Origin: Deltaproteobacteria bacterium
GTDB taxonomy: Bacteria; Desulfobacterota_B; Binatia; Binatales; Binataceae
Direction of reading: 5' to 3'
Length of the DNA: 11,299 nt
Assembly: GCA_021827465.1 (NCBI GenBank)
Contig: JAKAVX010000043.1
Span: forward strand, 1 to 11,299
A program made the position numbers and the translations under genes. Below are positions 1-9,303 of the stretch, in pieces (positions within the stretch are counted from its first letter, which is position 1; each line of letters begins with the position of its first letter). Under the pieces are notes generated by a model that was not told where the DNA came from, did not search any database, and saw only the letters and a program-made list of their open reading frames with translations.

Positions 1-3000
1 TGGCAGGATGAGCTTTATCGTCGCTTTCATCTGCCGTTCGAGATTCTCACAAACGATAAATTGGAGGCTGCGAGAACCGGGAACTGGTTTCTGGAAAACA
101 ATCTCATCATCGCACGATTGGACAAGCTGTCACGTGATGAGGATGTGCAAGCGAAACTCCAAGCGCCAGATTGCCGCTGGGACCTGATCGTCTGCGACGA
201 AGCGCACAAGATGTCGGCCACGTTCTTTGGTGGCGAAGTGAAGTACACCAAACGCTACAAGCTTGGACAGCTGCTCTCAACGCTCACTCGTCACTTCCTG
301 CTCCTCACGGCGACACCGCACAACGGAAAAGAGGAAGACTTCCAGCTTTTTATGGCGCTTCTCGATGGTGATCGTTTTGAGGGGCGCTTTCGCGATGGGG
401 TTCACACGGTTGACGTTTCCGACCTCATGCGCCGCATGGTCAAGGAACAGTTGCTGACCTTCGACGCGACGCCGCTCTTTCCAGAGCGAATCGCAGAAAC
501 GGTTCCTTATAAACTCTCGGATCGCGAGGCTCATCTCTACGCGAAAGTTACTGAGTACGTTCGGGAGGAGTTCGATCGAGCGAAGGCGCTTGAAAACGAC
601 AAACGCGCGGGAACAGTAGGATTTGCACTTACAATTCTGCAGCGACGATTGGCATCGTCACCAGAAGCGATCTATCAGTCACTACGGCGGCGACACGAGC
701 GCCTTGAAAAGCGGCTACGCGCGCTCGACTTGCTCCAGCGCGGCGGCCGGGCCGATGTCGCGCTCTCCTTTGACGCCAAGACGCTCGATGATGACGACAT
801 CGAGGATATCGACGAGGCGCCTGATCAGGAAGTCGAAGCAGCCGAAGAGCAGATTCTCGATCAGGCGACGGCCGCTCGGACCAGCTCAGAATTGCGCATG
901 GAGATCGCGACTCTTAAAGAACTTGAGGCGCTCGCGGATTCCGTGAGACGCAGTGGCGAGGATAAGAAATGGACCGAGCTTGCAACGCTGCTCTCCCACA
1001 TCTTCTCGACGTACTCACCCGGCGAACGCGCCTATGCGCGCGACTTGAAATCGTCGCCATCGCAGAAGCTCGTCATCTTTACCGAGCACCGCGACACGCT
1101 GAATTACCTGAAGGACAAGATATCGCGGCTACTGGGGCGACCGGAGGCCGTGGTAGTGATTCACGGCGGCATGGGGCGCGACGAGCGTTCGAAGGCGCAA
1201 GAAGCATTTAAGTTCGATCCTGAAGTGCAGGTGCTCGTCGCGACCGACGCTGCCGGTGAAGGTATCAACCTGCAGCGAGCGCACCTGATGGTGAACTATG
1301 ATCTTCCCTGGAATCCGAATCGACTTGAACAGCGGTTCGGCCGCATTCACCGCATTGGGCAAACGGAAGTTTGTCGCCTCTGGAATTTGGTCGCGGACGA
1401 GACCCGAGAGGGTGATGTCTACCGCACTCTTCTCGATAAATTGGAGATGGCTCGCGAATCGCTCGGCGGGCAAGTGTTTGACGTTTTGGGCAAACTTCAA
1501 TTTGACGGAAAACCCCTACGCGAATTGCTAATTGAGGCGATACGCTACGGCGAGAAGCCCGAGGTCCGCGCGTATCTCACCCAGACGATCGAAAATGCTC
1601 TCGACAAATCGGCGCTGCAGGACCTTATGGAAGAGCGAGTTTTGGCTCATGATTCGATGGACGCGAGCCGAGTGCACCGCGTGCGCGAAGAGATGGAACG
1701 CGCTGAGGCACGGCGCCTGCAACCGCATTACATCGAGTCGTTCTTTTTGGAGGGATTCAAGCGGCTGGGAGGCACCGCGAAGCAGCGAGAATCACGGCGC
1801 TACGAAATTACCCACGTGCCGGCTTCTATTCGAAACCGAGACCGACTCATCGGCATCGGCGAATCGGTGTTGCCGCGTTATGAGCGCATTGCTTTTGACA
1901 AGACTCTACTGACACCACAAGGGCAAGCGATGGCAGCCTTCGTGTGTCCCGGGCATCCGTTGCTCGATTCTATGATCGACCTCATATTGGAACGCCACCG
2001 TGATCTGCTCCGGCGCGGTGCGGTTCTCGTGGACGATCGGGACTCTAGCCTCAGTCCCAAGATGCTGTTCTTCATCGAGCATGCGCTTCAGGACGCCGAA
2101 ATAACGCGTTCGGGAGAGCGCCGAACGATTTCAAAACAGATGCTGTATGTGGAGATCACTGCCGCGGGTGCGGCTCATCACATTCACTACGCACCCTACC
2201 TTGATTACCGTCACCTTCGCGACGGCGACCCTTCAGCTGAGGAAATACTGTCTCGGTCGGAATGTGGTTGGCTACAACGCGACCTCGAACAACAGGCCCT
2301 CGATTATGCGATCGAACGTATTGTCCCAGAACACCTAGCAGAGGTCCGCAATCGCAAACTCAAGCTCTTGGACAAGACGGAAGCTGCCGTTAAAGAGCGT
2401 CTCACAAAAGAGATTAGCTACTGGGACCATCGCGCAGAGAACCTAAAATTACAGGAGCAGGCCGCGAAATCGCACTCGCGCCTGAATTCTGGGGAGGCCC
2501 GAAAACGCGCCGACGAACTCCAAGCGCGCCTTGCGGGCCGACTCGATGAGATCAAGAAAGAACGACAGATATCACCCCTGCCACCGAACGTCTTGGGCGG
2601 TGTACTCGTAATTCCCGCGGGGCTTATCGCGAAAATGCGCGGCGTTTCGCCACTTCCGGACGAGAAGGCGACGGTAGATCGGCTTGCCGTAGCCGCGCGC
2701 GCCAGAGAGATTGTGATGCAAATGGAACGCGAGCTCGGCTTCGACCCGATCGATCGCGAGAACGACAAACTCGGCTATGACATTGAGAGCCGAATGCTCT
2801 CGACTGGTCGGCTGCGTTTCATTGAGGTCAAGGGCCGCGCCGCTGGTTCCGAGACCGTTACAGTTACGAAGAACGAGATTCTCTATTCATTGAATAAGCC
2901 AGAAGACTTTATTCTGGCGATCGTGGAGTTCGGGAATAACGGCGACCATGCGCTGCATTACGTCCGCCAACCGTTTCAACGTGAGCCTGATTTCGGCGTA

Positions 3001-3057
3001 ACCAGCGTTAACTATGATTTCGCAGAGCTTTTGCGAAAAGCCACTCCTCCCCAGTAG
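1..3057 (+). CDS. SNF2/DEAH-type helicase with C-terminal DUF3883 domain (5' partial)
   Basis: Superfamily 2 helicase-like ATPase expected to translocate on or remodel DNA. The frame is open from base 1, so the N-terminus, including the Walker A motif, lies upstream. An in-frame TTG at 61 is not a credible start because conserved sequence continues before it. Visible motifs are DEAH (196-207), TATPHNGK (307-330), a motif V-like TDAAGEGINL (from 1243) and the motif VI block QRFGRIHRIGQ (1330-1362). An acidic, Asp-rich stretch lies near 780-850 and a charged, coiled-coil-like region near 2340-2580. The C-terminal DUF3883 region has GYDIES (2773-2790) followed by FIEVKG (2818-2835), a D...ExK arrangement seen in PD-(D/E)XK-like folds; nuclease activity is inference. 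The TAG stop is followed within about 30 bases by the methyltransferase gene, suggesting co-transcription. Helicases of this type accompany DUF1156 methylases in defence islands. The family call is secure; the biochemical role is inferred. Confidence 0.93.
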   Translation, partial: WQDELYRRFHLPFEILTNDKLEAARTGNWFLENNLIIARLDKLSRDEDVQAKLQAPDCRWDLIVCDEAHKMSATFFGGEVKYTKRYKLGQLLSTLTRHFLLLTATPHNGKEEDFQLFMALLDGDRFEGRFRDGVHTVDVSDLMRRMVKEQLLTFDATPLFPERIAETVPYKLSDREAHLYAKVTEYVREEFDRAKALENDKRAGTVGFALTILQRRLASSPEAIYQSLRRRHERLEKRLRALDLLQRGGRADVALSFDAKTLDDDDIEDIDEAPDQEVEAAEEQILDQATAARTSSELRMEIATLKELEALADSVRRSGEDKKWTELATLLSHIFSTYSPGERAYARDLKSSPSQKLVIFTEHRDTLNYLKDKISRLLGRPEAVVVIHGGMGRDERSKAQEAFKFDPEVQVLVATDAAGEGINLQRAHLMVNYDLPWNPNRLEQRFGRIHRIGQTEVCRLWNLVADETREGDVYRTLLDKLEMARESLGGQVFDVLGKLQFDGKPLRELLIEAIRYGEKPEVRAYLTQTIENALDKSALQDLMEERVLAHDSMDASRVHRVREEMERAEARRLQPHYIESFFLEGFKRLGGTAKQRESRRYEITHVPASIRNRDRLIGIGESVLPRYERIAFDKTLLTPQGQAMAAFVCPGHPLLDSMIDLILERHRDLLRRGAVLVDDRDSSLSPKMLFFIEHALQDAEITRSGERRTISKQMLYVEITAAGAAHHIHYAPYLDYRHLRDGDPSAEEILSRSECGWLQRDLEQQALDYAIERIVPEHLAEVRNRKLKLLDKTEAAVKERLTKEISYWDHRAENLKLQEQAAKSHSRLNSGEARKRADELQARLAGRLDEIKKERQISPLPPNVLGGVLVIPAGLIAKMRGVSPLPDEKATVDRLAVAARAREIVMQMERELGFDPIDRENDKLGYDIESRMLSTGRLRFIEVKGRAAGSETVTVTKNEILYSLNKPEDFILAIVEFGNNGDHALHYVRQPFQREPDFGVTSVNYDFAELLRKATPPQ

Positions 3058-3080
3058 TTTATGCAAAACAAAGAGCACAT

Positions 3081-3085
3081 AAGGA
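3081..3085 (+). promoter_or_regulatory. Shine-Dalgarno site deciding the methyltransferase start
   Basis: AAGGA lies five bases before ATG 3091. The other in-frame ATG, at 3061, is preceded by a pyrimidine-rich stretch with no ribosome-binding signal. This favours 3091, which begins ten residues before the conserved TKKLIEVALPL block expected near the N-terminus of DUF1156 proteins. Confidence 0.55.
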
Positions 3086-3090
3086 ATACG

Positions 3091-5976
3091 ATGGAAGCGG
3101 TCACACGCACGAAGAAACTCATCGAAGTTGCCCTTCCTCTTGACGACATCAATAAGGCATGCGTCCGCGAAAAGTCTATCCGCCACGGCCATCCATCTAC
3201 GTTGCACCTGTGGTGGGCGCGCCGCCCGCTCGCTGCTGCGAGAGCGGTAATTTTTGCACAAATGGTGGACGACCCATCACAGCATCCCGATCTGTTTCCA
3301 ACAGAGAAGGACCAGGAGCGGGAGCGCGAACGACTCTTTGACCTGATTCGCGAGCTTGTAAAATGGGAGAACACTGCCAATCAAGCTGTGCTTAATGAAG
3401 CGAGGCTTCAGATTGTGGCGAGTTGGCGATCAACGTGTGCCGAAAATGTGGGCCACGAGAACTCGGACGAGCTATTTGATCCTGACCGGCTTCCCGGCTT
3501 CCATGATCCGTTTGCTGGCGGTGGAACACTACCCTTGGAGGCAATGCGTTTGGGGCTCGAAAGCTTCGCCTCAGATCTTAATCCCGTTGCTGTGCTGATA
3601 AACAAAGCCATGATCGAGATTCCTCAAAGATTTGCTGGCATGGCGCCCGTCAACCCCAGTGCTTCGGCAAAGAAACAGTTGATTGAAAAGCACTGGTCGG
3701 GCTTTGAAGGGCTCGCGGCGGACATCTCCCACTACGGCGCGTGGATGCGCGACGAAGCGGCGGCGCGCATTGGTCATCTCTATCCAAGAATTGAAATGAG
3801 TGCCGAGCTGGCACTCGATCGACCCGACTTGAAGCCGCTTGTAGGCAAGCAGATCACGGCAATGGCCTTTATTTGGGCGCGTACCGTTAAGAGCCCCAAC
3901 CCCGCGTTTAGTAACGTGCATGTCCCACTAGCGTCCACATTTATGCTTGGCACGAAGAATCGTAAAAAGGCTTACGTGGAGCCTGTCATTGATGGCGGCG
4001 AGTACCGCTTTCGCGTATGTCTGGGACAACCAGGGGACGAGACCGCAGTAAAGAACGGAACGAAGCTTGCACGAGCAAATTTTACATGCATCCTATCCGG
4101 ATCGCCTATCAGTGGAGACTACATAAAAGCAGAGGGTAAAGCTGGCCGAATGGGCGCACGCATGTTAGCAATCGTTGCGGAAGGTGAACGCCAGCGTGTA
4201 TACCTTGCGCCAACGAATCAAATGGAAGACGTTGCAGCTTCCGCAATGCCGGAGTGGGAGCCAGATGAGCTAATCTCTGGGAGTACGCAGTACCTGGGCA
4301 TTAAACCATACGGAATGGAGCGGTTCTCCCAGATCTTTACCAGCCGCCAGTTGGTCGCATTGGCGACATTCTCTGATCTGGTACAGGAGGTTCGCGAACG
4401 CATAAAGCGCGATGCTGATGCGATTTGGAAGTCGGACGACGGTGTAAGATTAGAAGCCGATGGGTGCGGATCTTCGGCGTATGCGGATGCAGTTGCGACT
4501 TATCTTGGCATAGGCGTTAGCAGGCTTGCAAATCGCTGCGCCACACTGAACTTTTGGGACTCTGAGGGTGAAAAGGTTCAGCAAGTGTTTGCGCGTCAGG
4601 CAATGTCAATGACGTGGGATTTTGTTGAGAGCAACCCTTTCAGCTCGTCTTCGGGTAACTTTCTTGGCCAGCTTGAGTATCTCACGAATGCCTTAAAAGC
4701 GCTGCCGGAATCTGGCAGAGGTCATGCATCCCAAGATGATGCGGCGAAGCAGCGCCTTACATTGGGAAAGGTGGTCGCCACCGATCCACCTTACTTTGAT
4801 AACGTTCCCTATGCGGACCTGTCGGACTTTTTTTACATATGGCTGAGACGCTCATTGAAGCGAATCCTGCCCGATTTGTTTACGACTGTGACCGTCCCGA
4901 AAGCCGATGAACTGGTCGCGTTTGCATATCGACATAAGGATAAGGATGACGCTGGCAAGTTCTTCATGGATGGAATGCGCGAAGCAATGCGCCGCTTGGT
5001 GGAGCAGGCTCATCCTGGCGTCCCAGTGAGTATTTTTTATGCATTCAGGCAATCTGAGTCTGACACCGAAGACGGGACCGTCAGCACGGGATGGGAGACT
5101 TTCCTTGCCGCTGTGATTCACGCGGGGTTCGAGATCACGGGGACTTGGCCGGTCCGAACGGAGTATACGGGAAACCTTAAAACCAACAGAAGCGCGCTTG
5201 CGTCTAGCATCGTACTAGTGTGTCGGCGGCGACCAATTAGCGCTACAACTAGAACACGTCGCGAGTTCTTGAACGCGCTTAAAGCTGAGCTTCCTATTGC
5301 ACTGGAGCGGCTGCAAAAAGGTAATATCGCTCCAGTGGATCTGGCGCAGGCTGCAATTGGACCTGGGATGGCGGTGTTTACTCGCTATCTTAAGGTTGTT
5401 GATGCTGATGGCACCGAATTAAGAGTTCGCGATGCGCTTGCATTGATTAACCAGGTGCTTGACGAGGTTCTTGCTGCGCAGGAAGGCGATTTTGACGCGG
5501 AAAGTCGCTTCGCAGTTGCCTGGTTTGAACATAGCGGATATGCAGAAGGAGAGTTTGGAGTTGCCGACGTCCTGGCGCGCGCGAAGAACACTGCGGTATC
5601 ATCGCTGGTAGAAGGTGGTATTGCCAGCTCGCGGGGTTCCAAGTTCCGTCTGCTGACGCCTCGGGAATTGGATTCCGACTGGGACCCATTGACGAGTTCC
5701 CGCGTCACTGCCTGGCAGGTCGTCCACCAAATCGTTCGCGCTCTTGAAAGTGACGGCGAACACGCGTCAGCCTTGCTCGTTGCCAAACTTGGGTCGAAGG
5801 CCGAAGCGGCTCGCGAGTTGGCCTATCGCTTGTACGCCGTTGCCGAACGCCGCAAGCGAGCCGCCGAGGCGCTTTCTTACAATGGCCTAGTGCAGAGCTG
5901 GCCCGAGATTGTCCGTCTTTCTCGGGACGTGAATGCGATGCAGCCTGTTCAAACAGATTTATTGGAAGCGTTCTAA
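3091..5976 (+). CDS. DUF1156-type (COG1743) adenine-specific DNA methyltransferase
   Basis: Predicted SAM-dependent N6-adenine DNA methyltransferase, about 961 residues, probably marking host DNA for a restriction-like defence system. The N-terminus carries the DUF1156 signature TKKLIEVALPL then HGHPSTLHLWWARRPLAAAR. Motif I is DPFAGGGT (residues 139-146) and the catalytic motif IV is DPPY (565-568), with about 420 residues between them. This alpha-like order leaves room for a target-recognition insert. COG1743 is described as containing a Zn-ribbon, but here the expected Cys positions read SPNPAF (S268, F273) and CILS (C333, S336), so three of four zinc ligands appear absent. This may be normal for its subfamily. 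Starting at ATG 3061 would add ten residues. The gene sits between helicase and DUF499 ATPase on the same strand, with its stop three bases before the next start. Family call is secure; target site is unknown. Confidence 0.94.
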   Translation: MEAVTRTKKLIEVALPLDDINKACVREKSIRHGHPSTLHLWWARRPLAAARAVIFAQMVDDPSQHPDLFPTEKDQERERERLFDLIRELVKWENTANQAVLNEARLQIVASWRSTCAENVGHENSDELFDPDRLPGFHDPFAGGGTLPLEAMRLGLESFASDLNPVAVLINKAMIEIPQRFAGMAPVNPSASAKKQLIEKHWSGFEGLAADISHYGAWMRDEAAARIGHLYPRIEMSAELALDRPDLKPLVGKQITAMAFIWARTVKSPNPAFSNVHVPLASTFMLGTKNRKKAYVEPVIDGGEYRFRVCLGQPGDETAVKNGTKLARANFTCILSGSPISGDYIKAEGKAGRMGARMLAIVAEGERQRVYLAPTNQMEDVAASAMPEWEPDELISGSTQYLGIKPYGMERFSQIFTSRQLVALATFSDLVQEVRERIKRDADAIWKSDDGVRLEADGCGSSAYADAVATYLGIGVSRLANRCATLNFWDSEGEKVQQVFARQAMSMTWDFVESNPFSSSSGNFLGQLEYLTNALKALPESGRGHASQDDAAKQRLTLGKVVATDPPYFDNVPYADLSDFFYIWLRRSLKRILPDLFTTVTVPKADELVAFAYRHKDKDDAGKFFMDGMREAMRRLVEQAHPGVPVSIFYAFRQSESDTEDGTVSTGWETFLAAVIHAGFEITGTWPVRTEYTGNLKTNRSALASSIVLVCRRRPISATTRTRREFLNALKAELPIALERLQKGNIAPVDLAQAAIGPGMAVFTRYLKVVDADGTELRVRDALALINQVLDEVLAAQEGDFDAESRFAVAWFEHSGYAEGEFGVADVLARAKNTAVSSLVEGGIASSRGSKFRLLTPRELDSDWDPLTSSRVTAWQVVHQIVRALESDGEHASALLVAKLGSKAEAARELAYRLYAVAERRKRAAEALSYNGLVQSWPEIVRLSRDVNAMQPVQTDLLEAF

Positions 5977-5979
5977 ACA

Positions 5980-8900
5980 ATGGCGATAACCAATCACGAG
6001 CGCGTCGGTAAAGCACTTGAACTGTTGAGAGAAGGTCTTCGCCCGTACGTCGAGCGGGAGATGCGAGCGCGGTATGGAGGCAATTGGACAAGCGAAGTAA
6101 AGGCGACGCTCAACGATACACGGCTGGGCGGCGGAGCGCCTGGCGCGCCAACGGATGTCGCGGCACTTTTAGTAGTTATGGACCGCTCGTGGGGCGAAGT
6201 CTTTCGCAACACCCTTGGTAAGGCAGAACGCAGCCTTGTAAACGAGATCATCGACGTCAGGAATCGGTGGGCGCATCAGGAGACCTTCTCAAGTGACGAT
6301 GCCGACCGCGCGCTCGATTCGATCGCGAGGCTTCTCACGGCTGTTTCAGCCGCGGAAGCTGCGGAGGTCGAAAAGATGAAGACGGAGCTCCGTCGAGTTA
6401 TTTTCGACGAACAGCTTCGTCGCGAGAAACGAAAAACAAGCGCTGTTGCGATCGAAAGCCAAACTACAGGTAATCTCAAGCCATGGCGCGAGGTGGTCAA
6501 TCCGCATCATGATGTTGCGAGCGGCCGATATCAGCAGGCAGAGTTCGCTGCCGATCTTTGGCAGGTGCATCTCGGCGAGGGAAGTGACGAGTACCGTGAT
6601 CCCGTTGAGTTCTTCCGTCGCACGTACTTAACGGAGAGCCTGAAGCATTTGCTCAGCCGCGCGATTCGCCGCCTGTCCGGCGACGGCGGCGACCCCGTCG
6701 TACAGCTGCAGACAAACTTTGGCGGCGGCAAGACGCACTCGATGCTTGCGTTGTACCACCTATTTTCGGGCAGCCCGCCAAGTGAGCTGTCCGGTATCGA
6801 CGCCGTGCTTCAGGAGGCCGACGAGAAAAAACTACCCTCGGGTGTTCGGCGGGTTGTTTTGGTCGGAAACAAGATTTCACCCGGGAACCCGCGCACGAAG
6901 CCCGACGGAACAGTCATTCGAACTCTATGGGGTGAACTCGCGTGGCAATTGGGTGGGAAGAAAGCCTTTGAGCGAATCAGGCCTGACGACGAACGCGCGA
7001 CGAGTCCCGGGGATGCGCTTCGAGAGCTGCTAAATGAATATGCGCCCTGTTTGATATTGATTGACGAGTGGGTCGCCTATGCTCGGCAATTGCATGACGA
7101 GGGCGATCTGCCGGGTGGAAGCTTTGAAACGCATTTCTCCTTCGCCCAGGTGCTTACCGAATCTGCGAAGCTCGCGAAGCAATGCCTACTAGTAGTAAGC
7201 TTGCCTGCGTCTGATTCAAACGTCTTTCCTCATGCTCAAGCCGACGACGAAGAGGTTGGCGGCCTACGCGGCCGGGCTGCGCTTGGCCGTCTGCGTCACG
7301 TTATCGGCCGAGTCGAATCGTCGTGGGCTCCTGCCACGACTGAAGAGGGCTTCGAGATCGTTCGCCGCCGACTTTTTGAACCACTAACGACGCGCGAACA
7401 GTTCGTAGCCCGTGACCTGACGGCGCGCGAGTTCTATGGACTCTACAAGAATCAGCAACAAGAGTTTCCAAGTGAGTGCCGTGACGTCGAATATGAGAAA
7501 CGGATCAAAGCCGCGTACCCAATTCATCCAGAGATATTCGATCGCTTGTACTCCGATTGGTCGACATTAGTCAAATTCCAAAGAACCCGTGGTGTCCTGC
7601 GTTTGATGGCGGCCGTTATTCACAGTTTGTGGGTGAACGGCGACAGAAACCCGGTGATTCTGCCCGCGACAATTCCTATTGATGACCCTCGCGTGCGTGA
7701 CGAACTAACGCGCTATCTTTCTGACCAATGGAAGCCCATTATAGAGAAGGATGTTGACGGCCCGCACGCGTTGCCTTTACGGATCGATTCGGAAGTACCG
7801 AACTGTGGAAAGTACGCTGCGTGCCGGCGTGTAGCACGAACGATTTACTTGGGTTCGGCGCCCACCGCTGCCGCCGCGCACCGCGGTATAGAAGATCGCC
7901 GCATAAAATTAGGGTGCGTGATGCCAGGGGAATCCCCCGCCGTGTTTGGAGACGCGCTTCGTCGGCTTAGTTCGGCGGCAACCTATCTCTACCAAGATGG
8001 ACCGCGCTACTGGTATTCGACGCAGCCAACAGTAACAAAACTCGCCGACGACCGGGCCGAAGAGTTAAAACGCGACCCGGACCGTGTTGTCGATGAGATT
8101 AAAGAGCGCCTCGACAGGGATCTCCACACGAAAGGTGCGCTTCAGCGAATCCATCTCTTCCCCGCTACCGGCGCGGACGTGAAAGATGACATGATCGTTG
8201 GCTTAGTCATCCTTGCGCCGGAGTACCCCTACACGAAGGACCCGTCTAGCAAAGCGGTGCCCGCCGCAAATGCTATATTGGAAACCCGTGGCAATGCGCC
8301 TCGATTGTTTCGAAACGCACTCGTCTTCCTGGCAGCCGATGAAGCACGCCTTCAAGACCTAGACGATGCGACTCGACGATATTTGGCCTGGAAGTCGGTC
8401 TGGAGTGAGCGGGAGTCGTTAAATCTTGACCCGCAGCAGCAAAAGCAGGCGGAAGCGCAATTGAAGACCGCCGACGGGGTCGTAAAGTCGCGAATCCCGG
8501 AGACCTACCAATGGCTGCTAGTGCCGACTCAACCGACGCCGCAATCGGAGATGGAATGGCAAGCGTTTCGACTTACCGGACAGGATGCTCTTGCTCCGCG
8601 TGTCAGCGATCGCCTCAAACGCGAGGATTTATTTGCTACGTCATTTGCCGGAACACGCTTGCGGATGGAGCTCGATCGAGTACCTTTGTGGCGCGGCGAT
8701 AGTGTATCGATCAAACAACTTGCGGAAGACTTTGCAAGATACGTGTATCTTCCGAGATTGAACGGTCCCCAAGTGCTTGCGGGTGCAATACAAGACGGGC
8801 TCGGGTTGCTGCTTTGGAATCACGAATCGTTTGCATTTGCGGACAGCTACGACGAGGCTGCGGGGCGGTATCGGGGCTTGCGCTGCGGACAACCACTCCA

Positions 8901-9303
8901 GGTTTCGATCGACGGCTCTTCGGGACTACTCGTAAAGCCTGACATCGCGCTCAAGCAGCAGACCGCGGAGGCGCCGCCCGAGTCGAAAGCTCCCGGCACT
9001 CCGGCTGCTAGTCCGCCGAACGCCGCCCCCGAAGTGCAAGGCAAAGTCCCAGAGCCTGCGCCGCGTTTGCCAAGGCGCTTCCATGGGACGGTTCAGCTCG
9101 ATGCCGCGCGCGTCGGCCGCGATGCCGGGCGTATCGCCGACGAGGTCATCGCGCACTTAGAGGGGCTGGTCGGCGCCGATGTCACGGTGACGCTTGAGAT
9201 CGAAGCTACAATACCCGATGGGGTATCGGACAACGTTGTACGCACCGTAACGGAAAATAGCCGAGCATTAAAGTTCACAAGCCATGGCTTCGAAGAGAGC
9301 TAG
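5980..9303 (+). CDS. HEPN (Swt1-like)-DUF499 AAA+-like ATPase
   Basis: Large (1107 residues) predicted P-loop ATPase of the DUF499/COG1483 family, probably the motor or regulatory core of the defence module. Residues 1-125 look like a Swt1-like HEPN domain. The RNase-type motif is intact as RNRWAH (R94-H99), so RNA cleavage is possible but inferred. A charged helix (about 125-152) links to the ATPase. Walker A is TNFGGGKTHS (245-254; K251, T252) and Walker B is CLILIDEW (357-364; D362, E363), followed by LLVVSLPASD (403-412), a plausible sensor strand. A Pro/Ala-rich linker (991-1031) leads to a small C-terminal domain (1032-1107) starting RRFHGTVQLD, of unknown function. It starts three bases after the methyltransferase stop. 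Upstream GGAAG is 11 bases away, so translational coupling is likely. Its last 20 bases overlap a possible tiny frame at 9284. Confidence 0.94.
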   Translation: MAITNHERVGKALELLREGLRPYVEREMRARYGGNWTSEVKATLNDTRLGGGAPGAPTDVAALLVVMDRSWGEVFRNTLGKAERSLVNEIIDVRNRWAHQETFSSDDADRALDSIARLLTAVSAAEAAEVEKMKTELRRVIFDEQLRREKRKTSAVAIESQTTGNLKPWREVVNPHHDVASGRYQQAEFAADLWQVHLGEGSDEYRDPVEFFRRTYLTESLKHLLSRAIRRLSGDGGDPVVQLQTNFGGGKTHSMLALYHLFSGSPPSELSGIDAVLQEADEKKLPSGVRRVVLVGNKISPGNPRTKPDGTVIRTLWGELAWQLGGKKAFERIRPDDERATSPGDALRELLNEYAPCLILIDEWVAYARQLHDEGDLPGGSFETHFSFAQVLTESAKLAKQCLLVVSLPASDSNVFPHAQADDEEVGGLRGRAALGRLRHVIGRVESSWAPATTEEGFEIVRRRLFEPLTTREQFVARDLTAREFYGLYKNQQQEFPSECRDVEYEKRIKAAYPIHPEIFDRLYSDWSTLVKFQRTRGVLRLMAAVIHSLWVNGDRNPVILPATIPIDDPRVRDELTRYLSDQWKPIIEKDVDGPHALPLRIDSEVPNCGKYAACRRVARTIYLGSAPTAAAAHRGIEDRRIKLGCVMPGESPAVFGDALRRLSSAATYLYQDGPRYWYSTQPTVTKLADDRAEELKRDPDRVVDEIKERLDRDLHTKGALQRIHLFPATGADVKDDMIVGLVILAPEYPYTKDPSSKAVPAANAILETRGNAPRLFRNALVFLAADEARLQDLDDATRRYLAWKSVWSERESLNLDPQQQKQAEAQLKTADGVVKSRIPETYQWLLVPTQPTPQSEMEWQAFRLTGQDALAPRVSDRLKREDLFATSFAGTRLRMELDRVPLWRGDSVSIKQLAEDFARYVYLPRLNGPQVLAGAIQDGLGLLLWNHESFAFADSYDEAAGRYRGLRCGQPLQVSIDGSSGLLVKPDIALKQQTAEAPPESKAPGTPAASPPNAAPEVQGKVPEPAPRLPRRFHGTVQLDAARVGRDAGRIADEVIAHLEGLVGADVTVTLEIEATIPDGVSDNVVRTVTENSRALKFTSHGFEES

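Noticed and set aside
61..63. TTG at 61 as start of the helicase gene
   Set aside because: The frame is open to base 1 and encodes helicase-like sequence (WQDELYRRFHLPFEILTNDK) before it, so the gene starts outside the window.
623..946. 107-residue plus-strand frame inside the helicase
   Set aside because: Alternate-frame shadow with Arg/Ser-rich composition; the helicase frame continues unbroken with recognisable motifs on both sides.
3061..3063. ATG 3061 as start of the methyltransferase
   Set aside because: No Shine-Dalgarno precedes it, while ATG 3091 has AAGGA at good spacing and sits closer to the conserved N-terminal block. It remains possible.
3012..3380. 122-residue minus-strand frame with an RS-repeat-like stretch
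   Set aside because: The Arg-Ser run is the reverse reading of the methyltransferase Glu/Arg-rich codons near 3305-3335, not a genuine RS domain.
9230..9290. Possible internal promoter for the Ubl cassette (TTGTAC near 9236)
   Set aside because: No acceptable -10 hexamer is found at 16-18 bases spacing, so I do not claim a promoter.
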